Shown piece after piece: positions 43,198 to 51,637 of a DNA stretch of 64,000 nt. The number at the start of each line of letters is the position of its first letter. Position 1 is the stretch's first letter. Source of the stretch: Proteiniclasticum sp. (lineage in GTDB: Bacteria; Bacillota; Clostridia; Clostridiales; Clostridiaceae); NCBI RefSeq assembly GCF_003514505.1, contig NZ_DOPX01000026.1:62001-126000 (forward strand). The letters are read 5' to 3'. The notes beneath the pieces are model-generated. The model had not been told where the DNA came from. It worked only from the letters and a program-made list of their open reading frames with translations, and searched no databases. Both the position numbers and the translations under genes were made by a program.

Positions 43198-45549
43198 GTC
43201 TGAAGTCTGAAGATCTGAAAACTCAATGTCCACACGATTTGTCGTTTTCTCATAGAAATCAATAATGCTGCTCGCATCCGACTCTCCAGGAATTCTTTCA
43301 TCAGGCAGAACGAGACGGAATGTGGTCCCAACATGAAGCTGGCTTTCCACCACACAATCTCCTCCCATGAGATTCATAAGTTTCTTTACAATAGACAGCC
43401 CAATTCCCGTTCCCTCATTATCTCTGGTGGTAGATTTGTTCACCTGTATAAACCTATCAAAAATTGTATCCACATTTTCAGGCGCAATACCAATCCCTGT
43501 GTCTTTCACATCAATAAAGATCTTGCCCGCCTCTTCATCCATGGTGAGATTCACAAAAATTGTGCCCCCATCTTTGGTGAACTTGATGGCATTGCTTAAC
43601 AAATTGAGCAGTACCCGTTCCATGGACGGAAGATCAAACTGAACGATATGTTCTTCCACTTCCGTGTCAAAAATAATCTTCAGTCCTTTATTCTCCGCAT
43701 AATGAAGAATGGACATGACCGTGTCTTCTGTGAAGGTGATAATATCATAATTGTGCATATTCAGTTTATAAAAACCGGAATCCACTTTTGTGATGTCCAG
43801 AATATTCGAGACAATACGCTGCAGTCTATAAGAGTTATGTCTGATGAGCCCCGCATACTTTTCTCCTTTTTCCGCATCAAACCCAGAAATCTCCATCATA
43901 TCCAGTGCTGAAAGGATCACATTGATAGGTGTTCGCAGTTCATGGGACATATTTGCAAAAAACTCGTTGAACATTTTCTCATTTTCAGCAGCGATATAGA
44001 GTTTCCGAAGATTCGCCTCATTTTCTATCCTCAGCTCATGAAGCTTCACGGAGTTTGTCACATTTCTTAAGAAAACCAACATCTGCCACTTATCTTTTTC
44101 TACACTGATGAGACGGAAATTCGGTTCAACATATACATCCTGCCCTTTCTGGTCTTTCACCTTGAGGATATCAAGTTTCAGAATTTCTCCATACTGGATT
44201 TTATTACCGATTTCGCTAAGTTCTCTATAGGAAAGCCCCATGAATCGCTCTTCCATTGGATTTCTGACAAACCGGCTGTTTGGGATATTTTTGAAGTCAT
44301 TGTATACCATGTCGTTTGCTTCAATGACTCTGTTTTTGCCGATATCATAAAGAAAAATGAAATCCGGAATCAGATTGAAGAAGCTCCGATATTTGTATTC
44401 AGACCGTTCCAGCGACTCCTGCATTGCTCTGATGACGGTGATGTCTTTAGCCGTGATACAGAAAATCTCTTCCGTATCCTGTTCAAGATAAACCACATCC
44501 ACATCCAAAATATATTGCTTGCCTTCCATTTCCAGTTTCATAGAGGCAGAATAATTCATATTGTATTTGATAACTTCGTACTTCTCACGGATGTATCCTG
44601 ACAAGTATGAATCCAGATATTTTCTGTAATGATTGAAGAACTGCTTATATTTTGCATTGGCATAGAGAATTTCATATTTCGAGTTCACAAACACCGTGAT
44701 ATTCTCGTTATACTCTGCCGACTTAAAAAACATAAAAAGACTCTGCTTCAGCTCATTTGTTTTGATAATCAAAGCATCTTTCTCTTTAATAATCCTGTAG
44801 AAAGCCACAGGTACAAATACGAGAAATGTGCTGTAGGTGAAAAGCATGAGCCTGTCTGATACAAAAAAAAGTCTCGTATCTGAAAATTGCACTGCCAGGC
44901 TCTCTGTGAAAACTGCTGAAAAATAAAGCAGACTTGTATAATAGACAGATAAATTCATGACATTCTTTTTCGTGAAAAAGGTGTGGTAATACCACCCTCC
45001 CAGAAGAGGAACCGTTGCAAGCATCATAAGCTCGAAGACCATCAGACTGGAATCCTGGAAAACCACAGCATTCTTGAACACATAGTAGTTGAGCACGGTA
45101 AAGGCTATGAGTATGACAAGGATGGACCATACCATAACTTTCATGTTGATCCGGATCACTTCATTGTACGAAAATGCTGCTGACATTGTAAATATCAGCA
45201 TGATTAGCATGATGAGGTAAAACCCAAGAAAAATGGAGCTTATTCTGCCGTCAATGAGGAAGAACCTGTTGCTGTATTCGATGATGGAACCAAAAAAGAA
45301 CGAGAAAGCCAGGACACTGAAATACGCTTTCTTGGTGTACGATGCATAAAAAAACAGCATGAGTGCGGACAGGCCCGCCATAACCACAGTAGACGCACCG
45401 TTACTTTCCAGAAGATACTCATTTCCGAAACGCTGTGCCACAAACGCAAAAAAATAAGACAGACCGAAGAGCATAAAAAGGGTCAGAAGAATCAGCCCAT
45501 TGGCAGCAATCAGGGTTCCGATGGTTTGTTTTGATTTCAACAGGCTCAC
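43192..45549 (-). CDS. Membrane sensor histidine kinase with PAS domains
   Basis: A 785-residue kinase. About eight membrane helices fill residues 10-255 (a MASE-like sensor), followed by two PAS domains (about 275-390 and 395-510), the dimerisation domain with phospho-accepting histidine in FFANMSHELRTPINV (about residue 536), and the ATPase domain with N box NLLSNAIKFTKDGG, G1 DVKDTGIGI and G2 GTGIGLSIVKKLMNLMGG. No receiver domain is fused and no response regulator lies nearby, so it is an orphan. The start is probably GTG at 45549, close behind GGAAGG; the overlapping ATG runs straight into TGA. It is the last gene of a queG-plsC-nth-kinase operon, 18 bases after nth. Confidence 0.92.
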   Translation of the reverse strand: MSLLKSKQTIGTLIAANGLILLTLFMLFGLSYFFAFVAQRFGNEYLLESNGASTVVMAGLSALMLFFYASYTKKAYFSVLAFSFFFGSIIEYSNRFFLIDGRISSIFLGFYLIMLIMLIFTMSAAFSYNEVIRINMKVMVWSILVILIAFTVLNYYVFKNAVVFQDSSLMVFELMMLATVPLLGGWYYHTFFTKKNVMNLSVYYTSLLYFSAVFTESLAVQFSDTRLFFVSDRLMLFTYSTFLVFVPVAFYRIIKEKDALIIKTNELKQSLFMFFKSAEYNENITVFVNSKYEILYANAKYKQFFNHYRKYLDSYLSGYIREKYEVIKYNMNYSASMKLEMEGKQYILDVDVVYLEQDTEEIFCITAKDITVIRAMQESLERSEYKYRSFFNLIPDFIFLYDIGKNRVIEANDMVYNDFKNIPNSRFVRNPMEERFMGLSYRELSEIGNKIQYGEILKLDILKVKDQKGQDVYVEPNFRLISVEKDKWQMLVFLRNVTNSVKLHELRIENEANLRKLYIAAENEKMFNEFFANMSHELRTPINVILSALDMMEISGFDAEKGEKYAGLIRHNSYRLQRIVSNILDITKVDSGFYKLNMHNYDIITFTEDTVMSILHYAENKGLKIIFDTEVEEHIVQFDLPSMERVLLNLLSNAIKFTKDGGTIFVNLTMDEEAGKIFIDVKDTGIGIAPENVDTIFDRFIQVNKSTTRDNEGTGIGLSIVKKLMNLMGGDCVVESQLHVGTTFRLVLPDERIPGESDASSIIDFYEKTTNRVDIEFSDLQTSDR

Positions 45550-45567
45550 ATCCTTCCGAAAATACGA

Positions 45568-46221
45568 CTACTTCTCTTTTGGCATCAGCGTCTTTTTATT
45601 CTTCTTGTAGTAGGTGCAGAGATGATTGAGGGGGCATGCTCCACATTGAGGCGATCTGGCAGTGCAGATCCTTCTTCCGTGGAAAATGAGCAGGTGATGC
45701 GCATCAATCCATAGATTTTTGTCCAGCTTCTTCATCAAAGATTCTTCTGTTTTTTCTACGGTTTCTTCTTTGACGATTCCTATGCGGTTTGCCACACGGA
45801 ACACATGGGTATCTACGGCAATGGCAGGAACGCCATAGGCATTGGATAGAACGACATTGGCAGTTTTTCTGCCTACACCGGGAAGTAAAACCAGCTCTTC
45901 CATGGTGCGAGGGACTTCTCCTCCATGCTTCTCTTTCAGGATCGGAAAAAGCTTCATCAGATTACTTCCCTTGGATCTGTAAAGCCCTATGACTTTAATG
46001 TAGCTTTCAAGCTCCTCCATGGTCATCTGCAGGAAGTCCTCCAGTGTCTTATACTTCTGAAACATCTTCTCTGTAACTTCATTCACTTTTTTGTCCGTCG
46101 CCTGTGCCGACAAAATCGTTGCTATCAGTAGCTGAAGCGGCGTTTCATGATGGAGCTCGCATTTTGCATCCGGATGGGTCCGGTATAGGATTTCCAGCAC
46201 TTCTTTATTCTTTTTGTTCAT
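45568..46221 (-). CDS. nth: Endonuclease III
   Basis: A 217-residue base-excision repair glycosylase/lyase acting on oxidised pyrimidines. The helix-hairpin-helix LLPGVGRKTANVVL carries catalytic Lys119, and VDTHVFRVANR carries catalytic Asp137. The [4Fe-4S] cysteines are in CTARSPQCGACPLNHLC (spacing 6-2-5 between the cysteines). Length is normal. It starts 12 bases after plsC ends. Confidence 0.96.
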   Translation of the reverse strand: MNKKNKEVLEILYRTHPDAKCELHHETPLQLLIATILSAQATDKKVNEVTEKMFQKYKTLEDFLQMTMEELESYIKVIGLYRSKGSNLMKLFPILKEKHGGEVPRTMEELVLLPGVGRKTANVVLSNAYGVPAIAVDTHVFRVANRIGIVKEETVEKTEESLMKKLDKNLWIDAHHLLIFHGRRICTARSPQCGACPLNHLCTYYKKNKKTLMPKEK

Positions 46222-46233
46222 TATATATCCTTT

Positions 46234-46935
46234 CTATACTCGATACACTCCCTGATATTCTGTGGGAAGAAGCTCTGCGATACGGGTCATGATGTAGTTC
46301 AGGGCAAAGAGATCATACTCTTCCTTGGACTGCTCTGGTGTTTTTTCTGGGACTCTAAAACTCTTCCCGACTCTTAAATCTATGATTCCCTTATGCAGTT
46401 TCTCTCCAGTCATATTCCCGTCCTGATTGATGGGCAGAACCTTTTCTGATCCTGTCATGCCAAGAGGCACAATCTTCGCACCGGTCATTCTGGCAATGAG
46501 AAGTACTCCTTTCTTGCCTTCAATCATAGAACCGACTCTGGACCTGGTGCCTTCCGGGAAAATCATCACATTCTGACCACTACGCAAAAGATTGATGATC
46601 TCTTTCATTGCCGCCTTATCCGGGGAGTTGGGCTTGATGTTGATGCTCTTGAAGACCTTTTTAAAGAGCCCTGTAAACAGATCGCTGGATAATTTCTGTC
46701 CTGCCACGAAGGTGAGATCATACTCAGGCAGCACCGACTGTATGGCTGGGCCGTCTATATTGCTCAGATGATTGCATACAAACAGAATCGGCTCGTCTTT
46801 CCCGGGCAGATTCTCTCTATTATGAAGCTTCACCGTAGCAATCTTTGTGAAGATATACTTTAATCCTCTTTTAGCCACAAATCTCTGGACACTTTCTGGT
46901 GATGAAGCCAAAGCTTTCAATATCATTTTTCTCAA
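46234..46935 (-). CDS. plsC: 1-acyl-sn-glycerol-3-phosphate acyltransferase
   Basis: A 233-residue membrane-associated acyltransferase that turns lysophosphatidate into phosphatidate. The acyltransferase motifs are HLSNID (His56 to Asp61, the HX4D pair) and FPEGTRSR (about 125). The most likely start is TTG at 46935, eight bases after AAAAGGGG; the ATG three codons on is 17 bases from that site. It sits between queG and nth in a tight operon, an arrangement without obvious metabolic logic. Confidence 0.93.
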   Translation of the reverse strand: MRKMILKALASSPESVQRFVAKRGLKYIFTKIATVKLHNRENLPGKDEPILFVCNHLSNIDGPAIQSVLPEYDLTFVAGQKLSSDLFTGLFKKVFKSINIKPNSPDKAAMKEIINLLRSGQNVMIFPEGTRSRVGSMIEGKKGVLLIARMTGAKIVPLGMTGSEKVLPINQDGNMTGEKLHKGIIDLRVGKSFRVPEKTPEQSKEEYDLFALNYIMTRIAELLPTEYQGVYRV

Positions 46936-46967
46936 AATTATTACCCCTTTTACTTTACTGATTCTAA

Positions 46968-47969
46968 TTATAGGTTGAAAATCTTCTCCAGTCTATGGTA
47001 GTACTCCCGGAGATACTCTGTAGGCAGCTTTTCCGCATCCAGTGTATTGCCCTTTCTCACGAGCTCCACCATGGCGTTTCTCTGAAGCAGCTTTTTCCCC
47101 CGCCATCCAGAGGATGTCTCTTTGTACTTCAGAAACTCCTGATTGTTGAGTTCTAAGAGTTCCAGAAGATTGGGATACTTCATATACTCTCGAGGTCTGA
47201 AAGCCTCAATAGAGCTGGTATTCACCTTTCTGTTGAGAGGACAGGATCTTTGACAGGTATCACAGCCAAACAGCCTTCCTTTAAAGAGGAGAAGGTCCTC
47301 ATCAGGCACTTCCTTGCTCTGGGTAATGTATGACATACATCTTTTGGTGTCATACAACTCACTTCCTAAAATTTGAGTCGGACATGCTTTGATGCAGTTG
47401 GTGCAGTCTCCGCAAATGGTATGTAGAGGAATCTCCTGATAATCCCGTTCCCGGGTCTCCAGGACCAGATTTGTAAGGATCTCCCCCAAGAAAACATAAC
47501 TTCCGTACTCTTTTGTGATGAGCATATGATTCTTTCCAATTTCGCCTACATAAGAAGCATAGGCGATATATCTCTCCGGCAGAGAATTGTTGTCCGCAAA
47601 GACCTTTGCTTCATATCCATGACTTCGGATCACTTCTGCCACTTTCTCCAAATAGTCTTTCACAACAATATGATAATCCTGACCTAAGGTGTAAAGAGAA
47701 AAATACCCTTCTTTATGGATATAAGCATCATAAAAATATGGAAATGCTACAGATATGATTGTTTGTGCATTTTCCATTTCCGATTGGAGGTTCACTTTTC
47801 TCATCAGATCATTTTCTTCAAAGGACGTTGTGAAATTCCTTTCTTCTCTTTCTCTGAAATAAGCCAGGCTGTCACGGGAAAGCGCCTGGGCTTTCATAAA
47901 CCCATAATGCCTTAGCCCCAGGTTTTCAAGCTTTTCTATGACCTTACTCTGTATTCCTTCTGCTGACAT
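46968..47969 (-). CDS. queG: Epoxyqueuosine reductase QueG
   Basis: A 333-residue cobalamin-dependent iron-sulphur enzyme performing the last step of queuosine synthesis in tRNA. Two [4Fe-4S] motifs are visible: CGDCTNCIKACPTQIL with a distant CMSYITQ, and GCDTCQRSCPLNRK. An N-terminal cobalamin-binding reductive-dehalogenase-like domain and a short C-terminal helical repeat (RNAMVELVRKG) surround them. GGGAGGGG lies just before the ATG. First gene of the operon with plsC, nth and a histidine kinase. Confidence 0.92.
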   Translation of the reverse strand: MSAEGIQSKVIEKLENLGLRHYGFMKAQALSRDSLAYFREREERNFTTSFEENDLMRKVNLQSEMENAQTIISVAFPYFYDAYIHKEGYFSLYTLGQDYHIVVKDYLEKVAEVIRSHGYEAKVFADNNSLPERYIAYASYVGEIGKNHMLITKEYGSYVFLGEILTNLVLETRERDYQEIPLHTICGDCTNCIKACPTQILGSELYDTKRCMSYITQSKEVPDEDLLLFKGRLFGCDTCQRSCPLNRKVNTSSIEAFRPREYMKYPNLLELLELNNQEFLKYKETSSGWRGKKLLQRNAMVELVRKGNTLDAEKLPTEYLREYYHRLEKIFNL

Positions 47970-48030
47970 GCCATCCCCTCCCGATCCTTCATTACTCTTA
48001 TTATAGTCGAAGTATCCTCAGAAAAAAACC

Positions 48031-48065
48031 GAAAAAAGAAGCTTCTCCGTCACCAGAAAAGCTTC
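48031..48065 (-). terminator. Terminator of cysK-cysE
   Basis: GAAGCTTTTC pairs with GGAGAAGCTTC-type sequence around a short loop and is followed by TTTTTTCGG on the minus strand. Confidence 0.75.
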
Positions 48066-48071
48066 CTTCAG

Positions 48072-48629
48072 TTATATATAGTTATAGTGGAGAAACCGCA
48101 CTTCAGATTCCTCATTCTTCTGCACCAGGATTCGGGCAGGAATGCCCACAGCGGTTGCTCCTGCTGGCACACTTTTCAGCACCACAGAATTGGCCCCTAC
48201 CTTAGCACCACTGCCGATGGTGATGGGTCCGAGTATTTTTGCTCCAGCTCCAATGAGCACTCGGTCACCGATATCAGGATGCCTTTTAGGCGCATCACAA
48301 TCCGTTGCACCAAGGGTCACCCCATGATAAATGATACAGTCATCTCCTATGGTGGTGGTCTCACCGATGACAACGCCCATACCGTGGTCTATGAAAAGCC
48401 TTCTGCCAATTTTCGCTCCAGGATGGATTTCAATCCCTGTGGTGAATCGCGCAGTCTGACTGATCAGTCTTGCCAGAAAGAACAGTTTTTTTCTATAAAA
48501 GAAATGAGCCATCCGGTAAGCAAAGAGGGCGTGTATCGTCGGGTACAGCAGGAGCACCTCCAGATAGGACTTTGCCGCTTTATCATTTTTTAACACATTT
48601 TTTATATCTTCATGCAGCCCTCTAAACAT
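48072..48629 (-). CDS. cysE: Serine O-acetyltransferase
   Basis: A 185-residue acetyltransferase that activates serine with acetyl-CoA for cysteine synthesis. A short N-terminal helical region is followed by the left-handed beta-helix of hexapeptide repeats, with IEIHPGAKIGRRLFIDHGMG (catalytic His/Asp pair), VVIGETTTIGDDC, YHGVTLGAT and a final GANSVVLKSVPAGATAVGIPAR (shown here in shortened form). It lacks the long N-terminus of the E. coli enzyme, as is usual in Firmicutes. It follows cysK by 22 bases; the two proteins form the cysteine synthase complex. Confidence 0.95.
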   Translation of the reverse strand: MFRGLHEDIKNVLKNDKAAKSYLEVLLLYPTIHALFAYRMAHFFYRKKLFFLARLISQTARFTTGIEIHPGAKIGRRLFIDHGMGVVIGETTTIGDDCIIYHGVTLGATDCDAPKRHPDIGDRVLIGAGAKILGPITIGSGAKVGANSVVLKSVPAGATAVGIPARILVQKNEESEVRFLHYNYI

Positions 48630-48651
48630 TTTACACCTCTACTCTAACTGA

Positions 48652-49566
48652 TTAATCAAATAGTCCCATGGAAATATACTTTTCTCCACCATCTGGAGCC
48701 ACCGTAACAACCTTTTTTCCTTTACCGAGTTTACGTGCAACTTCAAGTGCGCCATAAAGGTTTGCCCCCGATGAGATTCCGATGAGAACGCCTTCTTCCT
48801 GCCCAAAGGTTTTAGCTGTGCTGAAGGCGTCTTCCGTGGACACTTTCAGGATTTCATGAACAAATTCTCCATGGTAGTTGTCCGGAACAAACCCAGCACC
48901 AATTCCCTGGATCTTATGAGGACCAGGATTTTCTCCGGATAGGACTGCAGAGGTGGCTGGCTCTACTGCCACAATCTTTACATTTTTGCCATGCTCTTTT
49001 GCATACTGTCCAAATCCGCTGATGGTTCCACCTGTGCCCACCCCTACAACAAAAGCATCCACATCTGGAAGGTCTTCAAAAATCTCTTTTGCAGTGGTCT
49101 GATAATGCTTATTAGGATTTGCCTGATTCATAAACTGCTGTGGTATGAACCCAAGAGCACCAACTTCTTCTTTGATCTCTCCAGCTTTCTTGATGGCACC
49201 TTTCATTCCTGTGGCTGCTTCAGTCAGCACAAGTTCCGCGCCATATGCCTTAATAAGGGCTCGTCTTTCCTGGCTCATGGATTCCGGCATCACAATGATC
49301 ACTCTGTATCCCTTCGCCTTTCCAAGCATGGCAAGAGCAATACCAGTATTACCACTGGTGGGCTCAATAATCACAGAACCTTCTTTCAGTATACCTTTCT
49401 TTTCAGCTTCCTCCAGCATTCCAAGAGCAGCTCTGTCTTTTGTACTTCCGGCGGGATTCATTTTTTCCAGTTTCACATATACTTCTGCACGGTTTTCCGC
49501 ATCAAATCCATTTACTTTCAGCAGCGGTGTTCCGCCAACAAGTTCAATCGCATTTTGATAAATCAT
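48652..49566 (-). CDS. cysK: Cysteine synthase A (O-acetylserine sulfhydrylase)
   Basis: A 304-residue PLP enzyme adding sulphide to O-acetylserine. The PLP lysine is Lys43 in NPAGSTKDRAAL, the substrate loop is EPTSGNTGIALAM and the phosphate pocket is GVGTGGTISG. PDGGEKYIS near the C-terminus is typical. GAGGTTG precedes the ATG by seven bases. It heads the cysK-cysE operon, whose promoter is followed by a perfect palindrome, so repression by a cysteine-responsive regulator is likely. Confidence 0.96.
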   Translation of the reverse strand: MIYQNAIELVGGTPLLKVNGFDAENRAEVYVKLEKMNPAGSTKDRAALGMLEEAEKKGILKEGSVIIEPTSGNTGIALAMLGKAKGYRVIIVMPESMSQERRALIKAYGAELVLTEAATGMKGAIKKAGEIKEEVGALGFIPQQFMNQANPNKHYQTTAKEIFEDLPDVDAFVVGVGTGGTISGFGQYAKEHGKNVKIVAVEPATSAVLSGENPGPHKIQGIGAGFVPDNYHGEFVHEILKVSTEDAFSTAKTFGQEEGVLIGISSGANLYGALEVARKLGKGKKVVTVAPDGGEKYISMGLFD

Positions 49567-49589
49567 GTATTTTCAACCTCACTTTTATA

Positions 49590-49608
49590 TCCTAGTAGAT
49601 TACTAGGA
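49590..49608. promoter_or_regulatory. Perfect palindrome in the cysK 5' region (operator)
   Basis: TCCTAGTA-GAT-TACTAGGA: eight-base arms that are exact reverse complements with a three-base centre. It lies just downstream of the predicted transcription start, where a bound repressor would block elongation or initiation. An Rrf2-type sulphur regulator (CymR/IscR-like) is the natural candidate but is not in the window. Confidence 0.7.
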
Positions 49609-49620
49609 ATTCTGTTGTAA

Positions 49621-49649
49621 ATATTACATCAAGCACAATCTTTTGTCAA
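49621..49649 (-). promoter_or_regulatory. Strong cysK promoter
   Basis: On the minus strand -35 TTGACA (49644-49649), 17-base spacer, -10 TAATAT (49621-49626). Confidence 0.8.
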
Positions 49650-49684
49650 TAAAATATGTACTGGAGAAGAAAACATCTGTATCG

Positions 49685-49715
49685 GAAAAAGAAGAGGCGC
49701 TATTAAGCCCCTCTT
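49685..49715 (-). terminator. Terminator of the diacylglycerol kinase-like gene
   Basis: AAGAGGGGC pairs with GCGCCTCTT around a six-base loop, followed by CTTTTTC on the minus strand. Confidence 0.75.
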
Positions 49716-49730
49716 ATCCCGTCTTATTCC

Positions 49731-50624
49731 TTAGATATGATTAGGATCCACCCCCAGAACTTCTATTCCTCCTGCGATGCATTGAATATGAAGCGGAAAG
49801 TCCGGACCACGCTCTCCATCGATGTCGCTGACGATGAGTTCATCCGTTGTTTCAATAAACAGTTCCTTCGTCTGGAAATAGAGAAGTCCCACCGGATCTT
49901 CCAGATGATCCCCCCTCAGCATTTTTGCCAGAAGAGGAACTATTTCCTTAAAACTGGCTTTGATCAGAATCACATCCAAAAGTCCATCATTGGCTTTTGA
50001 TTTGTAGGCAAAATCCAGATTCCCTGCGGTTCGTCCATTGAACACAAGAAGCGCATACATATCTCCATCATACTTTTTTTCTTCCGATGTGAACTTCACA
50101 GGAATTTTTCTGAATGTGGGAATCTGTTCCAGACCTTTAATGTAATAGGCCAGCTTACCGATGGCATTTTTTAATTCACTGTGTGTTTTCTGCGACACAT
50201 CTGTTAATAGACCTGTACTGGCTACATTGATAAAATATTTTTCGTTGATTTTGCCCACATCCATCTTCATAGGTGGCAGCCTGAACATTTTTTCCAAAGC
50301 TTTCGAAATATCCTTTGGTATTCCAATATACTTGGCATAATCATTGGCAGTTCCCATGGGCAGGATCCCGATGGGCAGCCTGATGTCTCTTTCCATCATA
50401 TAATTGATGAGAATATCCACTGTACCGTCGCCACCTGCAATGAGAATCTGACTGTAGCCCTCATGGATGTCCTCCATGGCAACAGCCATGTTATGTTCCT
50501 CATCCAGTCTTTCAGGGACTACCCGGTATCCATGTTTCTGATGCACATCGATTACCTCGTCCAGTTTATCCATGATATAGTTGTCTCCTGCATAAGGATT
50601 GTAGATAAATTTCACTTTTTTCAT
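49731..50624 (-). CDS. Diacylglycerol/lipid kinase family protein (YegS/DgkB type)
   Basis: A 297-residue lipid kinase of the DAGK catalytic family. The N-terminus KFIYNPYAGDN and the ATP-site ILIAGGDGTVDILINYMM (GGDGT) are diagnostic, with ILPMGTANDYAKYIGIP and DGLLDVILIKAS following. It could phosphorylate diacylglycerol (DgkB, recycling of lipid from lipoteichoic-acid synthesis) or a related lipid; substrate cannot be told apart here. GGAGGAA precedes the ATG. It is divergent from a CDP-alcohol phosphatidyltransferase gene, another phospholipid gene. Confidence 0.88.
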   Translation of the reverse strand: MKKVKFIYNPYAGDNYIMDKLDEVIDVHQKHGYRVVPERLDEEHNMAVAMEDIHEGYSQILIAGGDGTVDILINYMMERDIRLPIGILPMGTANDYAKYIGIPKDISKALEKMFRLPPMKMDVGKINEKYFINVASTGLLTDVSQKTHSELKNAIGKLAYYIKGLEQIPTFRKIPVKFTSEEKKYDGDMYALLVFNGRTAGNLDFAYKSKANDGLLDVILIKASFKEIVPLLAKMLRGDHLEDPVGLLYFQTKELFIETTDELIVSDIDGERGPDFPLHIQCIAGGIEVLGVDPNHI

Positions 50625-50656
50625 GGGATTCCTCCGAAATCATTCTTCTTAGATTC

Positions 50657-50662
50657 ATTATA
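50657..50662 (-). promoter_or_regulatory. -10 element for the lipid kinase gene
   Basis: TATAAT on the minus strand about 33 bases before the start; the -35 (around CTCACA) is weak. Confidence 0.45.
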
Positions 50663-50871
50663 TCGCAGATTTCATTCTTATGTGAGTATGAACTGCCTTT
50701 GATTCTATCTCTTTATTCTAGATCTTGATAATAGAACTCTGTGAGACTTTTCTATACAGTAACAGAAACTGGTCTTTCTTTCCATTCTGCCGCTTCATAC
50801 ACAGACAAGATCTCTTTCCCCTTTCTTTGCTTCTGCTTTCTATGAATTGCTCCTTCTTCTGAAAAAAGATT

Positions 50872-50899
50872 TTGTGAATCTCTCCATATCGTTTATAAT
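50872..50899 (+). promoter_or_regulatory. Promoter of the CDP-alcohol phosphatidyltransferase gene
   Basis: -35 TTGTGA (50872-50877), 16-base spacer, -10 TATAAT (50894-50899). The stretch between the divergent genes (50640-50870) otherwise shows nothing I can name. Confidence 0.55.
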
Positions 50900-50924
50900 A
50901 GATATATTCATGAAATTTTTAACG

Positions 50925-50953
50925 AAAGGAGAAGGATAATTTCGGCATTATCC
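50925..50953 (+). promoter_or_regulatory. Ribosome binding site separated from its start by a hairpin
   Basis: AAAGGAGAA (50925-50933) is followed at once by a perfect seven-base stem GGATAAT/ATTATCC with loop TTCGGC (50934-50953), then ten bases and the ATG at 50964. Folding would bring the site to a normal distance from the start. Confidence 0.6.
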
Positions 50954-50963
50954 GTACTTATCT

Positions 50964-51476
50964 ATGCAAAGAGGATTTATCCCAAATATTTTAACATTCC
51001 TTAATCTCTCCCTGGGAATTCTCTCCATCATTGCTACGGTGAAAGGAGATTATCTGAACTCTGGACTCTTTATTCTAGGTGCTGGACTCGTTGACCGTTA
51101 TGACGGAAGAATCGCTAGACTGCTCCATGCGGAAAGTCCCTTGGGAAAAGAGCTGGATTCTCTTTCAGATCTCGTTTCCTTTGGCGTTGCTCCTGCCATC
51201 CAGGCCTACTTTATGTTTGGTCTGGAAGATCTCACTCTTCTTGGCATCCTTCCAGTGCTTATTTTTCCAGTGGCAGGTTCTTACCGCCTGGCAAGGTACA
51301 ATTCTCAGCACTTTGACGGAGTGTTCATGGGGCTGCCCATCACCATTGCGGGATGTGTGCTGACACTGTTTCTTCTGCTTCTTAGAAACAGTCTCAATCT
51401 AAGATTCCTTGTCATCTTCCTGATGTTCTCATTAGCCTATCTTATGGTTAGCACCATAAAACTTCAAAAACGTTAG
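50964..51476 (+). CDS. pssA: CDP-alcohol phosphatidyltransferase (phosphatidylserine synthase-like)
   Basis: A 170-residue membrane enzyme of the CDP-alcohol phosphatidyltransferase family with five to six helices. The catalytic signature is complete: D44-x2-D47-G48-x2-A51-R52-x8-G61-x3-D65-x3-D69. The N-terminus PNILTFLNLSLGILSI resembles Gram-positive PssA (CDP-diacylglycerol-serine O-phosphatidyltransferase); PgsA or another head-group enzyme is possible. There is no alternative start: a stop lies in frame 27 bases upstream, so the ATG at 50964 must be used even though its ribosome site is 30 bases away, with a hairpin between. No psd gene follows. Confidence 0.82.
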   Translation: MQRGFIPNILTFLNLSLGILSIIATVKGDYLNSGLFILGAGLVDRYDGRIARLLHAESPLGKELDSLSDLVSFGVAPAIQAYFMFGLEDLTLLGILPVLIFPVAGSYRLARYNSQHFDGVFMGLPITIAGCVLTLFLLLLRNSLNLRFLVIFLMFSLAYLMVSTIKLQKR

Positions 51477-51480
51477 TAAA

Positions 51481-51514
51481 AAAGCCTGTCAGTTTTCAAA
51501 CTGGCAGGTTTTTG
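51481..51514 (+). terminator. Terminator after the phosphatidyltransferase gene
   Basis: CCTGTCAG pairs (one G-T) with CTGGCAGG around a loop of TTTTCAAA, followed by TTTTTGTT. Confidence 0.85.
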
Positions 51515-51577
51515 TTCATTATACCCTCATTCTCTCATTCGACAGTTCATTGACATAAAATAACAATTGATAATTTC

Positions 51578-51620
51578 TTGACAATTATATCGTAATAACG
51601 TAATATATCGATGTAACGAT
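51578..51620 (+). promoter_or_regulatory. arsR operon promoter with operator-like inverted repeat
   Basis: -35 TTGACA (51578-51583), 17-base spacer, -10 TAATAT (51601-51606). An imperfect inverted repeat with outer arms ATCGTAAT (51589-51596) and GTAACGAT (51613-51620) spans the -10, the usual place for autoregulation by ArsR-type repressors. Confidence 0.7.
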
Positions 51621-51637
51621 TGAGAGAGGGGATTGAG

